From Aquificaceae bacterium (lineage in GTDB: Bacteria; Aquificota; Aquificia; Aquificales; Aquificaceae): a DNA stretch of 63,927 nt. The DNA lies in NCBI GenBank assembly GCA_025062075.1, contig JANXBA010000034.1, forward strand, positions 1-63,927, written 5' to 3'. Both the position numbers and the translations under genes were made by a program. Of this stretch, positions 37,960 through 45,827 are shown piece after piece (the first letter of the stretch is position 1; every line of letters starts with the position of its first letter). Below the pieces are notes generated by a model. That model was not told where the DNA came from. It was given only the letters and a program-made list of their open reading frames with translations, and ran no database searches.

Positions 37960-39502
37960 CGCACACCTCTTTCACGAGCTCTCTCGCACTTTCCAAAGTC
38001 TTGTCGCTCACCTTACCCATCAGACGGGCTATCTCCGTAAGGCGTTCTTCCCTTCGGAGTTCTGCCAGCTTTATGCGGGCGGTGCCTGCGGTATGCTCCT
38101 TTCGGGTGGTGAAGTGGCAGTCTGCGGCGCTGGCTATGGCCGGGGAGTGGGTTATCACTATGAGCTGGGTGCTTGCGGAGAGCTCCTTCAGGAGCTTGGC
38201 CAGCATCAGAGAGGTCATACCGCTTATGCCGGTGTCCACCTCGTCCAGCACGTAGGTCTGGGCTGGAGGGGAGAGCATGAAAAGCGCCAGCGACAGCCTG
38301 GAGACCTCACCGCCGGAGGCCACCTGAGAGATTTCCTTCCCCTCACCTCCGTAGGAAGAGAAGAGAAAACCCACCTGCTCACCTCCGTACCTACTCTCCC
38401 TTTCCTCAAAGGCCACTCTGAAGGTAGCCCTCTCTAGGCCCATACTGCGCAGGTAGCCCTCCACCCTTTTTTCAAAGTCCTCCTTTGCCCTCAGTCGTCT
38501 CTCCCTAAGGGCTTGGTAGAGCATGTAGAGCTCTTTTTCCTTCTCTTCTAACCTCTTCTGAAGCTCCTGTAGGTCCTCCTCCTGCTCTAAGTGGGCGAGC
38601 TCTTCTTTGAGTTTTTGTAAGCGTTCCCATATCTGTGGGTAGGTCATGCGGTACTTTCTCTCCAAGCTCTGCACCCTGTAGAGCTTCTCGTTGAGCTGGT
38701 TTACCTCCTCCGGGCTGTAGGAGACCGCGTTGCCCCTCGCCTCTCTTTTGAGCTCTGTAAGGGTATCTAAGGCAAGCTCCAACCTCTCCTCATAGCCCTT
38801 TAGGTCTGTGTAAGAGGAGAGTTCTCTCAAGGCTTTAAGCGCTCTGGAGAGGTGCTCCTGAGCGGCTTCGGCGGATGCGGTGAGCTCCCCCAAGAGATGG
38901 TTTATCTTCTCCGCCAGGCTTATCTCCGCCAGCCTCTCCTTTAGTCTCTGGTGCTCCTGCGGGCTCAGACCTACCCGCTCTACCTCCGCTATTTCCTCTT
39001 GCAGGAGCCTTTTTCTTATCTCCCTCTCTCTCGCCCTCTCCCGGAGGGCGGTAATTTTTTGGAGGAGTTCGGACCTCTCTTGGTACGCCAGCTCCACCTG
39101 CTTTCTTATCTCCAGCGCTTGGGCAAAGCGGTCGTAGACCTCTCTCTGGAAGTCCGCCCTGACTATCTTCGTCCTGTCGTTCTGTCCCTGCAAGAGCACG
39201 CAGGAGGACAGGAGTTCCTCCACCGCCTTCTTGGTACTTCCCCTGCCGTTTATGTAGTACCTGCTCCTGCCCTTTTGGACCTCCCTCCTGAGGACCGTCT
39301 GCTCGCCTTGGAAGAGGAGCTCTACCTCCACCGAGGTCCCCTCCGGGTATTCCCCCTCCTGTCCCATTAGAAAGAGTATAGAGCTCGCCGTCAGGGACTT
39401 GCCCGTCCCGGTCTCGCCGGTTATCACGTTAAGCCCCCGGCAGAACTCTAACTCCTGACCCTTTATGAGGAAAAAGTCCTCAAGCTTAAGCCTCAGGAGC
39501 AT
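37952..39502 (-). CDS. recN: DNA repair protein RecN
   Basis: A 516-residue SMC-like ATPase. It has a Walker A GETGTGKSLTASSILFLMG near residue 29, LLQGQNDRTKI, long heptad-rich coiled-coil arms (about 150-360) and a C-terminal ABC signature SGGEVSRLSLALFML with Walker B VLDEVDTGISG. RecN holds broken DNA ends together for recombination repair. The SGGE replaces the more common SGGEL(S/A)R. It lies 9 bases from dnaA and overlaps ogg2, forming a replication/repair operon. Confidence 0.95.
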   Translation of the reverse strand: MLLRLKLEDFFLIKGQELEFCRGLNVITGETGTGKSLTASSILFLMGQEGEYPEGTSVEVELLFQGEQTVLRREVQKGRSRYYINGRGSTKKAVEELLSSCVLLQGQNDRTKIVRADFQREVYDRFAQALEIRKQVELAYQERSELLQKITALRERAREREIRKRLLQEEIAEVERVGLSPQEHQRLKERLAEISLAEKINHLLGELTASAEAAQEHLSRALKALRELSSYTDLKGYEERLELALDTLTELKREARGNAVSYSPEEVNQLNEKLYRVQSLERKYRMTYPQIWERLQKLKEELAHLEQEEDLQELQKRLEEKEKELYMLYQALRERRLRAKEDFEKRVEGYLRSMGLERATFRVAFEERESRYGGEQVGFLFSSYGGEGKEISQVASGGEVSRLSLALFMLSPPAQTYVLDEVDTGISGMTSLMLAKLLKELSASTQLIVITHSPAIASAADCHFTTRKEHTAGTARIKLAELRREERLTEIARLMGKVSDKTLESARELVKEVCGV

Positions 39503-39511
39503 ACCCTTAAT

Positions 39512-40711
39512 TTACTCCAGCCCCAAGAACCTTTTTAGGTTTTTCTCTATCACCTCAAGCATGTACGCAAACTTTCTGTCCGCCTGCCTTTGCTCTTCTA
39601 TCTTCTTAATCGCGTAGAGGGCGGAGGTGTGGTCCGCCCCACCGAAGAGCCTGCTTATCTCCGAGTAAGACTTACCCAAAAGGCTCTTGCAGAAGTACAT
39701 GGCTATGTGCCTTGCCTTGAGCACTTTTCTCTCTTTTGTGCTCCTCTTTAGGTCTTCGGGCTTTAGGTTAAAGTGCCTAGCCACCAAGCGGAGAAGTCTC
39801 TCCTCCTTCTGCAGGGTCTCCGAGGGACTCTTTTCCTTCATTCCGGTGAGCTTGAGGGTCTTTATAAAGCCCTCTATCTCCCTGACGCTGTAGCCGGTGT
39901 TCTCCATCACGTAGTTTACGTGTGCGTCATCTACTGGGAGGCCAAAGAGCGAGAGCTTTTGCTTTACTATGGAGAGCTTGGTCTCCTCGTCCAGGCCTAT
40001 CTCCAAGACGATACCGCTTGCGAACCTGCTTATGAGCCTCTCGGACACATCCGCCATCTCCTTGGGGTGACGGTCGCTCACCAGCACTATCTGCTTTTCC
40101 CTGACCTGCAAGTTTTCAAAGATTCTAAAGAGCTCCACCTGCGTCCTTTCCTTGCCGGACAGGAACTGCACGTCGTCCAGCAGGAGAATGTCCTTGCTTG
40201 AGTAGCTCTTCCTGAACTCCTCCACCTTACCCCCTTTGAGGCTTTTTATCATCTCCTCAGAGAAGTCGCTGACCTGCCTGTATACCACCTTGTATCCCAA
40301 GGACTTTGCCCTACCGCCCAGCGCATGAAGCAGGTGCGTTTTGCCCAAGCCCACGCCTCCATAGAGAAAAAGGGGAGTGTAGGTGCCCGGAGAGGAGGAA
40401 ATCTCAAAACATACCTTGTAGGCAAGCTCGTTGCACTTTCCCACCACGAAGTTTTCAAAGCGGTATCTGTCCTGTAGCCCGTCCTTGTAGCCCTCCTCCT
40501 GCACTGCATTGCCCTCTTCCTTGGTCTTTACCAATATCTCCTTGTTGTAGTCCGCCAGCCTGGACTTTATGTACTCAAGCACCCAGCGCTTGTACTCTAA
40601 GGTAGGGGTGATAATCAAGACCCTGCTAGGCGTCTCCTCTATCTTGAACTGTCTGAAGAGCCCCACCGCAAACCTGTCTCTACTCTCCACAAAAAGCAAA
40701 AAATCCCTCAT
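39512..40711 (-). CDS. dnaA: Replication initiator DnaA
   Basis: A 399-residue AAA+ protein. A short domain I/II is followed by YRFENFVVGKCNELA, P-loop GGVGLGKTHLLHALG, Walker B ILLLDDVQFL, sensor regions and a C-terminal DNA-binding domain with GGADHTSALYAIKKIEE (the DnaA signature, normally DHT(T/S)V). It binds DnaA boxes to open the origin. Aquifex DnaA is a structural reference of similar size. No clear oriC is visible upstream. The ATG lacks a strong SD; an out-of-frame ATG lies 7 bases upstream. Confidence 0.97.
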   Translation of the reverse strand: MRDFLLFVESRDRFAVGLFRQFKIEETPSRVLIITPTLEYKRWVLEYIKSRLADYNKEILVKTKEEGNAVQEEGYKDGLQDRYRFENFVVGKCNELAYKVCFEISSSPGTYTPLFLYGGVGLGKTHLLHALGGRAKSLGYKVVYRQVSDFSEEMIKSLKGGKVEEFRKSYSSKDILLLDDVQFLSGKERTQVELFRIFENLQVREKQIVLVSDRHPKEMADVSERLISRFASGIVLEIGLDEETKLSIVKQKLSLFGLPVDDAHVNYVMENTGYSVREIEGFIKTLKLTGMKEKSPSETLQKEERLLRLVARHFNLKPEDLKRSTKERKVLKARHIAMYFCKSLLGKSYSEISRLFGGADHTSALYAIKKIEEQRQADRKFAYMLEVIEKNLKRFLGLE

Positions 40712-40865
40712 GGCTCATGACTGCCCTGCAAACTCTTGCTTTATGTCTTTTTGCCCCTCAGTGGGTTATACAATCATACACCTCCCCTCCTGCTCCTCCA
40801 AACGGGGAAAAGCTTGGCGGATAAACTTCCACCCTGGGTAGACCTAAGTATGGGTCAGTCTGGAG
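40712..40865 (-). promoter_or_regulatory. dnaA upstream spacer
   Basis: A 154-base gene-free region between dnaA and AKR. It has two degenerate DnaA-box-like sites: TTATCCGCC on the minus strand at 40824-40816 (7 of 9) and TTATACAAT at 40766-40774 (6 of 9). These could serve dnaA autoregulation; they are too few and too weak to call an origin. Confidence 0.25.
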
Positions 40866-41873
40866 CTATTTAAAAAGGCTTAGAAACTCCGCAGTTCCCA
40901 GCCTGGGCATCTGGAGTATGCGTAGGTTCTCCTGCAGGTGGGGGAGCTTGCTCATGCCCACGAGGGCGGTCCCCACCCCCGGCGTGCTGAGGACGAACTG
41001 CAGGCTCGCCAGCACGTCCTCCTGAGCGCCTAACTTGAGCTTTAGCTCTTGGGGCACCCTTCCTACGACCCTGCCCTGGAGAATGCTGGCGCTGATGTAG
41101 GTGTAAAGCCCGAGCCTCTGGCAGGCCTCAAGGGTGGAGAGTCTTTCCCCCGCCACCTCTTGGTTTTTCAGGGTAAAGGCCTCCGTCATGCCCAAGTTGT
41201 AAGGAAGCTGAATAAACCGGAAGTGGTGTCCTTCCCCCGCCACTTGCTGGGCAATCCCCACCAGCTCCTGAAGGTTTAAGTACTGTCTGTGGTTGGGTGG
41301 TACGCGAAAGCCGTTCCAAGTGGCCAGCCCGTAATACCTGACCCTGCCCCTTCGCACCTCCCCTTCAAGGTACTCAAAGCACTTCCTTATCCTCTCCAGA
41401 AAGACCTCTCTGCTGAAAGAGCTCAGCTGTTCCTCTGGGTTGTGCAGGAAGTAGACGTCCACGTAGTGGGTCTTTAGGTTTTGCAGGCTCTTTTCCAAGC
41501 ACCACTGCATGAAGCCTACAGAAAGACAGTGTCCCTGCGCGGTCATCTCCTTCATGGGGTCTATCAGGCGACTGCGGAGGAAGTTCTCCTGGAGGTACTC
41601 CCTTGGGTCCGCCCCAGACTCTATGTCGTAGGGCAGATACCCTCCTTTGGTGGATAGGAAGAGCCTTTCTCTGCCCACCTCTTCTACGACCTGCCCTATG
41701 TCCCTTTCGCTCTTCATGTGGCGGTAGACGATGGCGGTGTCTATCACATTTATTCCGGAGTTAAGGGCCTGTCTTATGACCTCCCTGTAGCCTTGGGAGG
41801 TCTTCTCGTCTGGCTCTCCCAAGTAAGTGCCCACGCCAAGCTCGGAGAGCTCCAAGCTCATAAACTTCTTCAT
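40866..41873 (-). CDS. Aldo/keto reductase
   Basis: A 335-residue TIM-barrel oxidoreductase with the catalytic tetrad Asp and Tyr in DTAIVYRHMKSE, Lys in LSTKGG and His in YFLHNP, plus GVGTYLGEP at the N-terminus and QLPYNLG later. It would use NAD(P)H to reduce carbonyls. The substrate is unknown, and the sequence is divergent from named AKRs. GGAGGCGG precedes the ATG, and the gene follows the frdB-like gene by 11 bases. Confidence 0.87.
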   Translation of the reverse strand: MKKFMSLELSELGVGTYLGEPDEKTSQGYREVIRQALNSGINVIDTAIVYRHMKSERDIGQVVEEVGRERLFLSTKGGYLPYDIESGADPREYLQENFLRSRLIDPMKEMTAQGHCLSVGFMQWCLEKSLQNLKTHYVDVYFLHNPEEQLSSFSREVFLERIRKCFEYLEGEVRRGRVRYYGLATWNGFRVPPNHRQYLNLQELVGIAQQVAGEGHHFRFIQLPYNLGMTEAFTLKNQEVAGERLSTLEACQRLGLYTYISASILQGRVVGRVPQELKLKLGAQEDVLASLQFVLSTPGVGTALVGMSKLPHLQENLRILQMPRLGTAEFLSLFK

Positions 41874-41884
41874 GACCGCCTCCT

Positions 41885-42544
41885 TTAAAAGCTAAGAAAG
41901 TCAAAACCACCTCCCTGCAAAAGACCGCTTTCCATAAGGTGCCTTTCCTCTTCTCTTATGAGGGCTTCGGGCATGAGCCTTTTGGGGCAGGCGTAGGAGC
42001 AGTTCATGCAGTGGGTGCACAGGTCGGGCCTCAGGGCCTGGATTTTCTGGAGGTTCTGGGAGCTCCCCTGTAGGAGCCTGTGTCCCCGCGTGAGTAAAAG
42101 AGGTCCGCCGAAGAGGGAGGTGCTACCCATCACGGGGCAGACCGCCTCGCACAGACCACACAGGATGCACCCCCAACCGCGTTCACCCTTCTGGTCTTGG
42201 GGTAGGCTCTCTCTTTGGGAGAGCCACAGCCCTGCCCTCCTCATGCGCCGGTGCACGCCCTCCTGGTCTACCACCAAGTCCCTTAAGGGAGTAAAGCCCT
42301 CAAGAGGTTCAAGGACGAGCTCTTCCTGAGGATGCACCCAGGTGGAGCAGGCAAGGACGGGCTTGCCGTTTAGCTTGACCCCGCAAGTGCCACACACGCC
42401 TGCCCTGCACATGCTCCTGAAGGTAAGGGTCGGGTCTATCTCCTCCTTTATAAAGTGCAGGAGCTCAAGCAGGGTTACCGGACGGGGCAAACTTAGGTGA
42501 AAGTCCTCTGGCCCGCCGGGGTATCTTTTTATCCTCACTCTCAC
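41885..42544 (-). CDS. frdB: Succinate dehydrogenase/fumarate reductase-type iron-sulfur subunit
   Basis: A 219-residue protein. It has a plant-type [2Fe-2S] motif CRAGVCGTCGVKLNGKPVLAC near residue 45, then CILCGLCEAVCPV and CTHCMNCSYACPK for two more clusters, the layout of SdhB/FrdB. No flavoprotein or membrane anchor gene adjoins, so it may work with a separate FrdA or a related thiol-linked complex. In the reductive TCA cycle the fumarate reductase step is essential. The GTG start lies 1 base after the sigma54-activator stop. Confidence 0.88.
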   Translation of the reverse strand: MRVRIKRYPGGPEDFHLSLPRPVTLLELLHFIKEEIDPTLTFRSMCRAGVCGTCGVKLNGKPVLACSTWVHPQEELVLEPLEGFTPLRDLVVDQEGVHRRMRRAGLWLSQRESLPQDQKGERGWGCILCGLCEAVCPVMGSTSLFGGPLLLTRGHRLLQGSSQNLQKIQALRPDLCTHCMNCSYACPKRLMPEALIREEERHLMESGLLQGGGFDFLSF

Positions 42545-42545
42545 A

Positions 42546-44054
42546 TCAGTACCTCTTGAGCTTGATGCCGTACTTTTTTATCCTGTAGTCCAGCTGACGG
42601 AGAGTATAGCCCAAAAGTCTGGCCGCCCTCGACTTTACGTAGCCCGTCTTTTCCAAGGCCTTTAGTATCTCCTCCCTCTCTGTGTTCTCTATCACCTGCA
42701 GGATTTTCTTAGGCTCTGAGTTGGAGAAGTTGGCAAAGAAGTAGGGTGGTAGGTCCGTATCCCTTATGAGCCCGTCCCTTAGTATGACCAGCCTCTCTAC
42801 GGTGTTTTCTAACTCTCTCACATTGCCATACCAAGGATAGTCCATGAACACCTCTATGACGCGCGGGTGGAGCTTTACCCTTTTGCCGTAGCGCTGGTTA
42901 AAGACCTGCAGAAAGTGGTCTACCAAAATAGGTATGTCCTCTCGGCGCTCCCTCAGGGGTGGGATGTGCACGGGCAGGACGTTGAGCCTGTAGTAGAGGT
43001 CTTCCCTGAAGTGTCCCTGAGCGACCAGCTCCCCCAAGTTTTTGTTAGTGGCGGAGATTATGCGCACGTCCACCCTTACGGTCTTCTCACTGCCTAACCT
43101 TTCTATCTCCTTGTCCTGTATGACCCTGAGTATTTTGGGCTGTAAGGACAGGGGCATGTCCCCTATCTCGTCCAAGAAGACCGTCCCGCCGTTGGCAAGC
43201 TCAAACTTGCCCTTCTTTGAAGTGTAGGCTCCCGTGAAAGAGCCCTTCTCGTAGCCAAAGAGCTCCGCCTCCAACAAGGTCTCCGGTATGGCACTGCAGT
43301 TTATGGTTACGAAGGGCTTGTCCTTTCTCTTGCTCATGAAGTGTATGGCCTTTGCCACCAAGCTCTTTCCCGTGCCACTCTCGCCGGTTATAAGCACGTT
43401 GGCCTCCGTCTGGGATACTTTCTCTACCAGGTCAAAGAGTCGCCTGATGGCAAGGCTTTTGCCTACCATCCCCTCCACGCTGTACTTCTCGCTTAGGGCC
43501 CGGGTGAGCTGACGCTTTTCCTCCTCCCACTCCTCCCTTTCCTGGCTTATCTTCTCGTCCAACTTGTAGAGCATGCCTATCATGGTGCCTATGACCATGA
43601 GGAGCTCCACGCCTCTTTCTACGCTCTCCTCGCCAAAGTCTTTGAAAACTGCCAGCACGCCTATTATCTCACCGCCTACCCTCACGGGCACCACTACGAA
43701 GCTCTGCCTTCCCTCCAACCTCTCTCTCAGGCCCGTTTTGTTCAGGTAGGCGCCCATCTTTATGTCGGAGAGAAAGACGGGGACGCCGTCCTTGTAAACC
43801 TTACCCACTATGCCTTCGCCCTTCCTGAATATGCCCCTCTCTACCTCCTCCTCCGTAAGGCCAAAGGCCTTAACTATCTTCAGGGCTTTCACGTTCCCCC
43901 TGTATAGGGCCACATAGCTGTGATGCACGTCCCAGAAGGAGTAGAGCACCTTGAGCACCTCTTCCAGGCTCTTGGTAAACTCGTAGCCCTTGCTCAGTAT
44001 CTTGGCCACCTCGTTTATGATGGTGAGCTCCCGCAGTTTCAGGCTCTTCTGCAT
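42546..44054 (-). CDS. NifA-like sigma54-dependent transcriptional activator
   Basis: A 502-residue protein. A GAF domain covers about residues 20-165, then an AAA+ domain with Walker A GESGTGKS, the sigma54-contact loop GSFTGA (a variant of GAFTGA), LDEIGDMPLSLQPKILRVIQ and R-finger region RLNVLPVHIPPLRERREDI, then a FIS-type HTH (SRAARLLGYTLRQLDYRIKKYG). This layout is that of NifA and related GAF-sensing enhancer-binding proteins. The ATG shares its A with the upstream TGA (TGATG). Its operon partners include an frdB-like gene, so it may control anaerobic or microaerobic genes (inference). Confidence 0.93.
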   Translation of the reverse strand: MQKSLKLRELTIINEVAKILSKGYEFTKSLEEVLKVLYSFWDVHHSYVALYRGNVKALKIVKAFGLTEEEVERGIFRKGEGIVGKVYKDGVPVFLSDIKMGAYLNKTGLRERLEGRQSFVVVPVRVGGEIIGVLAVFKDFGEESVERGVELLMVIGTMIGMLYKLDEKISQEREEWEEEKRQLTRALSEKYSVEGMVGKSLAIRRLFDLVEKVSQTEANVLITGESGTGKSLVAKAIHFMSKRKDKPFVTINCSAIPETLLEAELFGYEKGSFTGAYTSKKGKFELANGGTVFLDEIGDMPLSLQPKILRVIQDKEIERLGSEKTVRVDVRIISATNKNLGELVAQGHFREDLYYRLNVLPVHIPPLRERREDIPILVDHFLQVFNQRYGKRVKLHPRVIEVFMDYPWYGNVRELENTVERLVILRDGLIRDTDLPPYFFANFSNSEPKKILQVIENTEREEILKALEKTGYVKSRAARLLGYTLRQLDYRIKKYGIKLKRY

Positions 44055-44524
44055 CAGAGTTCTTCTTTCACCTTGTAGTAAAGTATAAGCACGCCCACCA
44101 CCACCGCAATGGCTATGCCGAAGAGAAGAGTGTCCACCGGGTCCTTCCACTTGACCACGTTTTTGGTGAAAGTAATCGCAAGGATGAGAATTACCACGCT
44201 CGCCAGCTTTGCCTTGAGCTGGTCTATGCTCTCTATCTTCAGCCAGTTGGGGACATCCAGCTTGCCCACGAAGAGCTCGTACAGACCCACCGCGAAGATG
44301 TAGAGAATGACCGAAAGCAGGTGGATGTCCATGACTGCGATGAACTTGGTGGAAAGCACGGCGGTGTCTAAATATTCTTTGTCTGTGAAAACTTTAAAGA
44401 GGGTCTCTATGGACAGGTAAACGCCGTAGAAGCCTAAAAAGACTGCGCTCACGAAAAGGCTCAGGGCAGGCAGGATGGCTATAGCTTTACCCCTTTCTAC
44501 GAAGGCCTTTACCAGCTTTTCCAC
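44054..44524 (-). CDS. UPF0114/YqhA family membrane protein
   Basis: A 156-residue protein with four TM helices (about 15-40, 65-85, 105-122 and 130-150) and the conserved KFIAVMDIHLLSVILYIFAVGLYELF stretch spanning helix 2, plus WLKIESIDQLKAKL, which are hallmarks of the YqhA family. Function is unknown. The GTG start overlaps the upstream stop by one base, and the end is coupled to the sigma54 activator. Confidence 0.85.
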   Translation of the reverse strand: MEKLVKAFVERGKAIAILPALSLFVSAVFLGFYGVYLSIETLFKVFTDKEYLDTAVLSTKFIAVMDIHLLSVILYIFAVGLYELFVGKLDVPNWLKIESIDQLKAKLASVVILILAITFTKNVVKWKDPVDTLLFGIAIAVVVGVLILYYKVKEEL

Positions 44525-44943
44525 TACTCCACCTCCTGGTTTAGCACTATTCTTATGCCTTTGCTTCCCACCTTGGCGGTGGTAAACCCTATCAGGTCTC
44601 CCTTCTGCGCCTGAGGGGTGTCTGAAGAGCTCAAGCGTGCGGTCAGGAGCACCTCGCCCTCCATCAACCTCTGGTGGTCAAGCTTGTGCTTGCCGGTTAT
44701 CTTAAAGCGGTAGGGAAACTCTGGGTTCTTTACCTTGAGAACCGCCAGCGGTGCGGACTCCTCGGGATTTCTTACAGAGATAAGGAGAAAGCTCTGACCC
44801 TTGGGAGCTCTGGCTTTTAACCTTTCCTCGATGAAAACCTGACCCTCTATGTGCTGGCGTCTGTACTTTTCTAAGGGCACCTCCTTAGGAACGGGCTGAC
44901 AGGAAAGTAAAAGCGCCAAGAGCGCTACAGAGGGAACCACCAT
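44524..44943 (-). CDS. Lipoprotein with a CcmI/CycH C-terminal-like domain
   Basis: A 139-residue protein with a lipobox (LLALLLSC, C at about 15). The rest contains GQVFIEERLKARAPKGQSFLL, LAVLKVKNPEFPYRF, EVLLTARLSSSDTPQAQKGDL and SKGIRIVLNQ. This ordered set resembles the periplasmic C-terminal domain of CcmI/CycH, the apocytochrome c chaperone. No TPR part exists, so a stand-alone lipoprotein version is suggested (inference). It is the first gene of the operon with UPF0114, the sigma54 activator, frdB-like and AKR. The start may be leaderless. Confidence 0.65.
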   Translation of the reverse strand: MVVPSVALLALLLSCQPVPKEVPLEKYRRQHIEGQVFIEERLKARAPKGQSFLLISVRNPEESAPLAVLKVKNPEFPYRFKITGKHKLDHQRLMEGEVLLTARLSSSDTPQAQKGDLIGFTTAKVGSKGIRIVLNQEVE

Positions 44944-44950
44944 CCCCTAC

Positions 44951-44956
44951 ATTATA
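44951..44956 (-). promoter_or_regulatory. -10 box, leaderless CcmI-like gene
   Basis: TATAAT on the minus strand, 7 bases (GTAGGGG) before ATG 44943. It lies directly after a strong hairpin, so it may also act as the AT-rich tail of that terminator. Confidence 0.5.
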
Positions 44957-44957
44957 A

Positions 44958-44982
44958 GACGGCGGGCCCTTGGCCCGCCGTC
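44958..44982 (-). terminator. Strong hairpin terminator after the 44990-45634 gene
   Basis: Arms GACGGCGGGCC and GGCCCGCCGTC give an 11-bp stem with a 3-base loop, starting 8 bases after the stop. On the minus strand TTATAAT follows rather than a pure T tract. Confidence 0.6.
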
Positions 44983-44989
44983 CGAGAGC

Positions 44990-45634
44990 TTAGAGAGATC
45001 TTCTGAGAAGGTCTTCCCAGACTGGGTTGAGTGGCACAGTGCCCAGTTCTCTCACCGTTGCCTGCTTGCCGTCCTTGACGGAGACCTGCCAAAGCCTTAT
45101 GACTTTGTTCTGCAGGTCTGCGGTCACCGTGTAGAGGTTCTCCTTTCCTGCCAAATACTGGGCTATTGTCTGGTCTTCCTGGACGGCCCTCTCTACGAAC
45201 CTGGGTGCCCATACCCTAAGGTGGAAGAATATGGCGCCGTTGTACTTTGCATCCGCCAGCCTGCGTAGAGAGCTCCTGGTGAGGCTGTAGTTTACCTCTG
45301 GAGAGGCCTGTCCGCCGAATATGAGGGCTACCGCCTCAAGAGTCGGGTTGAAGTTTTGAACCTCTTCGGGGCTGTTGAGCACCGTGGTGCTCATCCTGCG
45401 TCTGCCTTCCGCGTCCAGATACCCAGAGCCGATGGCACCTGCCAGAGAGGCACATATGCTGGTGTTGTTGGTAAGCACGTGCAGGCTGTTGAACTTGAGA
45501 CTGCCCGCCAGAGCTCTACCCATGGCCTGGCCCGTGTAGGACCTGAGGGTGTATTGCTCACCCAAAGACAAGGTTTGCCCCCAAATGGGCAGAACAGCTC
45601 CAAAAAGGGCAAAAGACGCGAGAAGCCTCTTCAT
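44990..45634 (-). CDS. Exported protein, unknown function
   Basis: A 214-residue protein with a signal peptide (MKRLLASFALFGAVLPIWGQ, cut near residue 20). The mature part has three cysteine-poor alpha/beta-like segments, including SLGEQYTLRSYTGQAMGRAL and EVNYSLTRSSLRRLADAKYNG, and ends with a long segment resembling a small periplasmic domain. I do not recognise the family. It is a monocistronic unit: it has its own promoter (45664-45669), GGAGGTGG as SD and a strong downstream hairpin, which suggests an abundant product. Confidence 0.65.
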   Translation of the reverse strand: MKRLLASFALFGAVLPIWGQTLSLGEQYTLRSYTGQAMGRALAGSLKFNSLHVLTNNTSICASLAGAIGSGYLDAEGRRRMSTTVLNSPEEVQNFNPTLEAVALIFGGQASPEVNYSLTRSSLRRLADAKYNGAIFFHLRVWAPRFVERAVQEDQTIAQYLAGKENLYTVTADLQNKVIRLWQVSVKDGKQATVRELGTVPLNPVWEDLLRRSL

Positions 45635-45663
45635 GGTCCACCTCCTCTAAGGTATTAGATATC

Positions 45664-45669
45664 ATTATA
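45664..45669 (-). promoter_or_regulatory. -10 box of the exported protein gene
   Basis: TATAAT on the minus strand about 29 bases before ATG 45634. The leader contains the SD GGAGGTGG. Confidence 0.5.
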
Positions 45670-45714
45670 TCACCATAAGCACTTGATGAGAAGTCGCCCG
45701 TTGCGTATTTTTTT

Positions 45715-45722
45715 GATAAAAT
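45715..45722 (+). promoter_or_regulatory. Extended -10 promoter of tRNA-Leu(CAG)-ymdB
   Basis: TAAAAT at 45717-45722, preceded by G-A at 45715-45716 and T at 45714, so a TGATAAAAT extended -10. An 11-base gap to the tRNA 5' end predicts a leader of about 4 bases. Confidence 0.55.
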
Positions 45723-45733
45723 TCATACCTCCA

Positions 45734-45817
45734 GCGGGTGTGGCGGAACTGGCAGACGCGCTGGACTCAGGATCCAGTGGGCTTACGCCCGTGAGGGTTC
45801 AACTCCCTCCACCCGCA
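45734..45817 (+). tRNA. tRNA-Leu (CAG)
   Basis: An 84-base class II tRNA with acceptor GCGGGTG/CACCCGC, anticodon stem CTGGA/TCCAG, loop CTCAGGA (anticodon CAG), a long variable arm (TGGGCTTACGCCCG), T-arm GAGGGTTCAACTCCCTC and discriminator A. CCA is not encoded. ymdB starts 10 bases downstream. Confidence 0.96.
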
Positions 45818-45827
45818 CAAAAAAAAG

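Noticed and set aside
40712-40865. Replication origin next to dnaA
   Set aside because: Only two weak DnaA-box-like sites and no AT-rich unwinding region or box cluster; dnaA and oriC need not be adjacent in this group.
41885-42544. Adjacent complete fumarate reductase operon
   Set aside because: Only the iron-sulfur subunit is present; the neighbours are a sigma54 activator and an aldo/keto reductase.
44990-45634. Assignment of the exported protein to a known pilin or porin family
   Set aside because: No methylated N-terminal motif, no terminal aromatic and no repeat pattern are present; left as unknown.
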